Under the pieces are notes generated by a model. That model made no database searches. It saw nothing but the letters and a program-made list of their open reading frames with translations, and had not been told where the DNA came from. DNA of 9,696 nucleotides. It comes from Thermoplasmata archaeon (GTDB lineage: Archaea; Thermoplasmatota; DAOVMN01). Positions 7,701-9,696 of this stretch are shown here, one piece after another (within the stretch, counting starts at the first letter, position 1; each line of letters begins with the position of its first letter). The DNA is taken from NCBI GenBank assembly GCA_030630685.1, contig DAOVMN010000055.1, positions 1 to 9,696 on the forward strand, written 5' to 3'. Both the position numbers and the translations under genes were made by a program.

Positions 7701-9696
7701 CATCACTGTCAGGGCGAACGATACCCTTTCAGATGGTGCGATCATTGAAAACCATGTGGAGGCATCCTGTGAAGAAGGGGCAAGCGATTCGTGCACCGCG
7801 TACACCACCGTATCCGCACCCCTGCTGGTTGTGAAAAAAATCGATGAATCGGATTCAAACAATGTGAAGCCCGGCGGGACCATCAACTACACAATCGACA
7901 TAATGAACTCCGGAAGCAAGGCAGCCACCAATCTTCGGGTCGTGGAGCACTACGATGCCAATACAACATTCGTCAGTGCTGACCCCGCCCCCTCTGAAGG
8001 CGACGATGTCTGGCTTCTTGGCACACTGGAAGCAAAGACCTCCACTGACTTCAAACTCTCGGTGAGGGTGAAGGAGGGACTTCCCAACGGCACCTATATT
8101 CTCAATATCGTGAATGTGAGCTGTGACGAGGGGATAGAGCATTCTTTCGGGGAATACACGACCGTCATTGTCGAGGAGGAACCGCCTGTCAATCGCACCA
8201 TCAATATCACGATCGAGGAAATAGAAGAAGAGATCAAGCCGGGAAATGAGATCAATGTCACAGGCACGGTTACCCTGGAGCCGGAAGGAGAGGTACAGGA
8301 GATCAAAATCCTCCTCGATGGAGCAGAGGTTGCCACTGCTACCCTTGATGGGAACAACTACGCCTCCGCCTTCACCCTTCCCACCGGACTAACAGAGGGG
8401 AACCACACTATCACCGTGAATGTCACGCTAAAAACAGGGGAATCCGCTGAGAAATCCACTGAGATAAACTACACGAAGGAGGAGCCTGTGCAGCACACGA
8501 TTACCATCACAATCGATGAAACTCAGGAAGAGATCAGACCTGGGAATACGATAAATGTTACAGGCACGATAACCGTCGAGCCCTCCGTACCGATACAGGG
8601 CGTGAGAATCCTGTTAGATGGGGGGGAGGCTGCCGCGGCTACAATGAATGGGGGCCAGTTCTCGGCAGCGCTCGCACTTCCCACCGGTCTTTCCGAGGGC
8701 AACCACACCATTACCGTGAATGTAACCCTCGAAACAGGGGAATCCACAGAGAAATCGACGACGATCCTGTACGAAAAGGAGATTCCACCGGTTGTTCGCA
8801 ACATCACTCTGACCATTGACAAGATAACCGATGAAATAGAGCCGGAAAGAAACATAACGGTAAGTGGCAGTATCATTGTAGAACCGGATGGTGAGGTGAA
8901 AGTTGTCAGGATATTCCTTGATGGAGCGGAAGCTGTCACAGCCGAACTGAACGGAACCAATTTTTCAGGAATTGTTGCCCTTCCCGCCGACCTTTCCGAG
9001 GGAAACCACACAATCATCGTGAATGTAACCCTGCAAACCGGGGAATCCGCAGAGAGATCCACGATGATTACCTGCACGAAGGAGGAGCCTGTGCAGCATA
9101 CGATCACGATTACCATCGATAAGATTTCGGAGAAGATTGAACCTGGGAAGGAGATCACGGTTTCCGGCACAATCGATGTGGAGCCTTCGGCTGCCATCAG
9201 GGATGTGAGGATCTTTCTGGACACCACAATGATCTCCACGGCAGAACTCGAGGGGAACCGGTTTTCCTGCAAGATCACCCTCCCCGCCGACCTCACGGAA
9301 GGCAACCACACCATCACCGTGAATGTAACCCTGCAAACAGCAGAATCCACTGAGAAGTCAACCACGATAAACTACGAGAAGGAAACGATTGAGCCGCAGG
9401 GGGAGGACGAAGATGAAGGCATCAGCACGATACTTCTCGTTGGTGTGGGGATCATTCTCCTTGTTGTACTCCTGGGTGTGCTTGTGAAGCTTGGTGTTCT
9501 ACCCTCTGGTGGAAAGAAGGGTGATAAAGGGGACTGGATCGATTCTCCCGGTAAAGAGAGCGTACCGGAATCTAAGGGAAGTGGGCTGGAATTTGATGAG
9601 AGCGTACCGGATGATGAGGGGAGCGGAGTGGAGCCTGAAGGAAAACAGGAAATGAAGGAAATGCCACTGAAAAAAGATGACAAACCCGCAGGGGAA
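4663..9696 (+). CDS. Large NosD-type beta-helix surface protein with DUF11 and Ig-like stalk, membrane-anchored, 3'-truncated
   Basis: The frame is open from ATG 4663 to the window end, 1678 codons without a stop. The start is supported by the Shine-Dalgarno 7 bases upstream and by a signal-peptide-like N-terminus (Lys at 5 and 8, hydrophobic 9-30). In order the residues are: DUF1565-like cap (47-125), NosD-type parallel beta-helix (about 147-930), two DUF11 domains (937-1053 and 1054-1176), four Ig-like stalk repeats (1177-1579), a membrane helix (1587-1609) and an acidic tail (1610 onward). The beta-helix resembles the periplasmic NosD family and polysaccharide-binding pectin-lyase folds, but no nos gene is nearby, so a copper role should not be assumed. 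Surface adhesion or glycan binding is a reasonable inference. Asn-X-Ser/Thr sequons are very dense, suggesting N-glycosylation. It shares the stalk and anchor with the upstream gene. Confidence 0.94.
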   Translation, partial: MNDHKLWKIMTLSVLFMLTASLGAGALLAAGTGDRKSEGTRGGRGENIYVDAENGNDTSGSGSILNPYATIGKAISEAADGDTISVNPGTYTENLNVNKRLTIKSTSGSPDDTTVSASDTISHVFHITVDWVNITGFRITGTTGGNAAGINLDGVENCNLSGNDVTGNFYGINMENSDFNTLSGNTVNSNSYLGIRMCGSCNNTLLKNTVNSNNNYGIRLCDNANGNILNGNNASDNKRGIDLNSCKHNTLVGNTANSCRYNGIIIDGSSKYNTLTGNTASGSDYGIEVQQNSNSNILNDNTATGNTYGISLSSSEKNTLSGNEMSSNTFNFGVEGSSKNDYSQTIYPNNTVEGKKVYYWVDEQDRVVPDDAGYVGIVSCDNITVKDLTLTKNVQGVLFAYTDNSRIENLTVKDNKYGIYLRSSDHNTIAGNTAESNDKVSTGGDGIYLHGSDDNDLSNNTARSNGRSGIYLDGDSKENRLTNNTADSNVWCGFSVTDGCHYNSLENNSATGNKHGIYLSRARDAVLRNNTADDNTHDGIHVFSSERTRLDNNTVKNNGGIGISLHTSTGAAVENNSMSGNGADFDIDGNKPEHFVHDIADTNTVEGGKIYYWSGRDGGVISGNDAAYVVVYNSTNITVKNIKITNQGAGILFAYTNNSRIENVTVTNNGIGISLEYSHNNIIVNNTASSNNDHGISLFSSDDNLIMNNTANSNGENGINLEQGNDRNVVTGNTANSNGENGISAMFSSEHNILENNTLESNTENGIYFQYAHYNAIENNTVENNKHGIHLYYGCKNNDIHNNTITGNENYGIYMHDENAGNVIRGNQITDNGYGLYSDHKTEPYVNDPNTDNLIYNNYFSNGKDRNAWDNGSNRWNITKTNGTNILGSDYLGGNFWSDYSGADNDGDALGDTQTPYNSSGGIISGGDELPLVFRGPKLEITKIADREKVLPDEEIVYTVNVTNIGNENATNVTVVENYGRYSIFINADPAPDHRNDTWNLSILHVNETWTINITVRANDTLSDGAIIENHVEASCEEGASDSCTAYTTVSAPLLVVKKIDESDSNNVKPGGTINYTIDIMNSGSKAATNLRVVEHYDANTTFVSADPAPSEGDDVWLLGTLEAKTSTDFKLSVRVKEGLPNGTYILNIVNVSCDEGIEHSFGEYTTVIVEEEPPVNRTINITIEEIEEEIKPGNEINVTGTVTLEPEGEVQEIKILLDGAEVATATLDGNNYASAFTLPTGLTEGNHTITVNVTLKTGESAEKSTEINYTKEEPVQHTITITIDETQEEIRPGNTINVTGTITVEPSVPIQGVRILLDGGEAAAATMNGGQFSAALALPTGLSEGNHTITVNVTLETGESTEKSTTILYEKEIPPVVRNITLTIDKITDEIEPERNITVSGSIIVEPDGEVKVVRIFLDGAEAVTAELNGTNFSGIVALPADLSEGNHTIIVNVTLQTGESAERSTMITCTKEEPVQHTITITIDKISEKIEPGKEITVSGTIDVEPSAAIRDVRIFLDTTMISTAELEGNRFSCKITLPADLTEGNHTITVNVTLQTAESTEKSTTINYEKETIEPQGEDEDEGISTILLVGVGIILLVVLLGVLVKLGVLPSGGKKGDKGDWIDSPGKESVPESKGSGLEFDESVPDDEGSGVEPEGKQEMKEMPLKKDDKPAGE
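4801..5040 (+). other. DUF1565-like N-terminal cap of the beta-helix
   Basis: NIYVDAENGNDTSGSGS, then NPYATIGKAISEA and GDTISVNPGTYTENLNV, reproduces the classic start of pectin-lyase-like surface proteins: '.IYVD..NGND.......PY.TI..AI..A..GDTI.V.PGTY.E...'. The first helical coils follow directly. The cap seals the N-terminal end of the solenoid. Confidence 0.8.
5710..5930 (+). repeat. First NTVEGK-YYW module inside the beta-helix
   Basis: NTVEGKKVYYWVDEQD is followed by DDAGYVGIVSCDNITVKDL and GVLFAYTDNSRIENLTV. This insert breaks the regular coil pattern and is known from NosD-like surface proteins ('NTV.GK.VYYW.....IP..AGYV..VNC.NITVK.L......G.L.AYT.NS.IEN'). Its second copy begins at 6469, 759 bases later and in frame. 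Confidence 0.8.
6469..6690 (+). repeat. Second NTVEGG-YYW module inside the beta-helix
   Basis: NTVEGGKIYYWSGRDGG is followed by NDAAYVVVYNSTNITVKNI and GILFAYTNNSRIENVTV. It matches the module at 5710 along its whole length with many substitutions, so the duplication is older than that of neighbouring coils. The two are separated by 253 residues. Confidence 0.8.
7474..8190 (+). repeat. Two tandem DUF11 domains
   Basis: The first copy starts KLEITKIADREKVLPDEEIVY and continues TVNVTNIGNENATNVTVVE, with an ADPAP motif. The second starts LLVVKKIDESD and continues KPGGTINYTIDIMNSGS, ATNLRVVEHYD and again SADPAP. The pattern 'L.(I/V).K.......PG..I.Y.(I/V)...N.G...A.NV.V.(E/D)' is that of DUF11, an Ig-like repeat of prokaryotic surface proteins. 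The domains link the beta-helix to the Ig-like stalk. Confidence 0.85.
8191..9399 (+). repeat. Four Ig-like stalk repeats of gene 2 (A-B-A-B)
   Basis: Copies start at 8191, 8494, 8797 and 9097, with periods of 303, 303 and 300 bases. Each has the form TI(T/N)(I/L)TI(D/E)......(I)(K/R/E)P...I.V(T/S)GTI.VEP......(V/I)(R/K)I.LD, then LP..L(T/S)EGNHTI.VNVTL.T.ES.E(K/R)ST. Copies 1 and 3 share EP(E/D)GEV and LDGAE and end in TKEEPVQ. Copies 2 and 4 start HTITITID, share VEPS..I..VRI.LD and end in STTI.YEKE. The same domains occur twice in the upstream gene. Confidence 0.9.
9421..9489 (+). other. C-terminal membrane helix of gene 2
   Basis: A 23-residue hydrophobic segment (residues 1587-1609, starting ISTILLVGVGIILL) follows the acidic linker QGEDEDEG. 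It is followed by LPSGGKKGDKGD. The GGKKG directly matches the sequence after the membrane helix of gene 1. It anchors the protein with the stalk outside and the tail inside. Confidence 0.85.
9490..9696 (+). other. Charged, acidic cytoplasmic tail of gene 2 with a 14-residue repeat (incomplete)
   Basis: The tail is rich in Glu, Asp, Gly, Ser and Lys and looks disordered. A 42-base unit occurs twice, starting at 9556 and 9598, both opening with GAGAGCGTACCGGA and coding ESVPESKGSG and ESVPDDEGSG. The frame is still open at 9696, so the end of the protein is not visible. Confidence 0.7.

Noticed and set aside
8523..9365. Long reverse-strand open frame of 280 codons opposite the stalk repeats
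   Set aside because: It lies wholly opposite a well-supported coding region, and its apparent internal repeats are the complement of the Ig-like repeats. No domain pattern is recognisable in the product.

Overview
The window holds two very large genes on the + strand, in tandem, and essentially nothing else. Both encode secreted, membrane-anchored, repeat-built cell-surface proteins. Neither gene is complete: the first runs in from the left edge and the second runs off the right edge. The organism is most likely an archaeon of the Euryarchaeota in the broad sense, with a Thermoplasmatota relative my best guess. The reasons are the NosD/parallel beta-helix style with its 'NFWSDYSG.D.DGD..GDT' end signature, the LVIVD, DUF11 and Ig-like stalk combination, very many Asn-X-Ser/Thr sequons, and a C-terminal membrane helix followed by a charged tail. 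No phylogenetic marker gene is present, so this is inference.

Layout. Positions 1-4601 are the 3' part of gene 1. In order it encodes the end of a lamin-tail-like domain, an LVIVD-repeat propeller, a Gly/Ser-rich linker, two Cys-rich InlB-B-like repeats, a beta-sandwich stalk domain, a short right-handed beta-helix ending in an NNWWGD motif, another beta domain, two ~100-residue Ig-like stalk repeats, one membrane helix and a Lys/Glu-rich tail. Positions 4602-4662 are a 61-base spacer with a strong Shine-Dalgarno and no visible promoter or terminator. Positions 4663-9696 are gene 2: signal peptide, DUF1565-like cap, about 28 turns of NosD-type beta-helix with two embedded 'NTVEG..YYW' modules, two DUF11 domains, four copies of the same Ig-like stalk repeat as gene 1, a membrane helix and an acidic tail that is still open at the window end.

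How they fit together. The two proteins have different outer, presumably ligand-facing parts but share the same wall-spanning and anchoring cassette. Within the shared stalk the repeats fall into two alternating types, giving A-B in gene 1 and A-B-A-B in gene 2. This suggests that a two-domain unit was duplicated within and between the neighbours. The short spacer with a ribosome-binding site suggests a single transcript. A binding or adhesion role at the cell surface fits the domains, but no enzymatic active site can be recognised and no substrate can be named.
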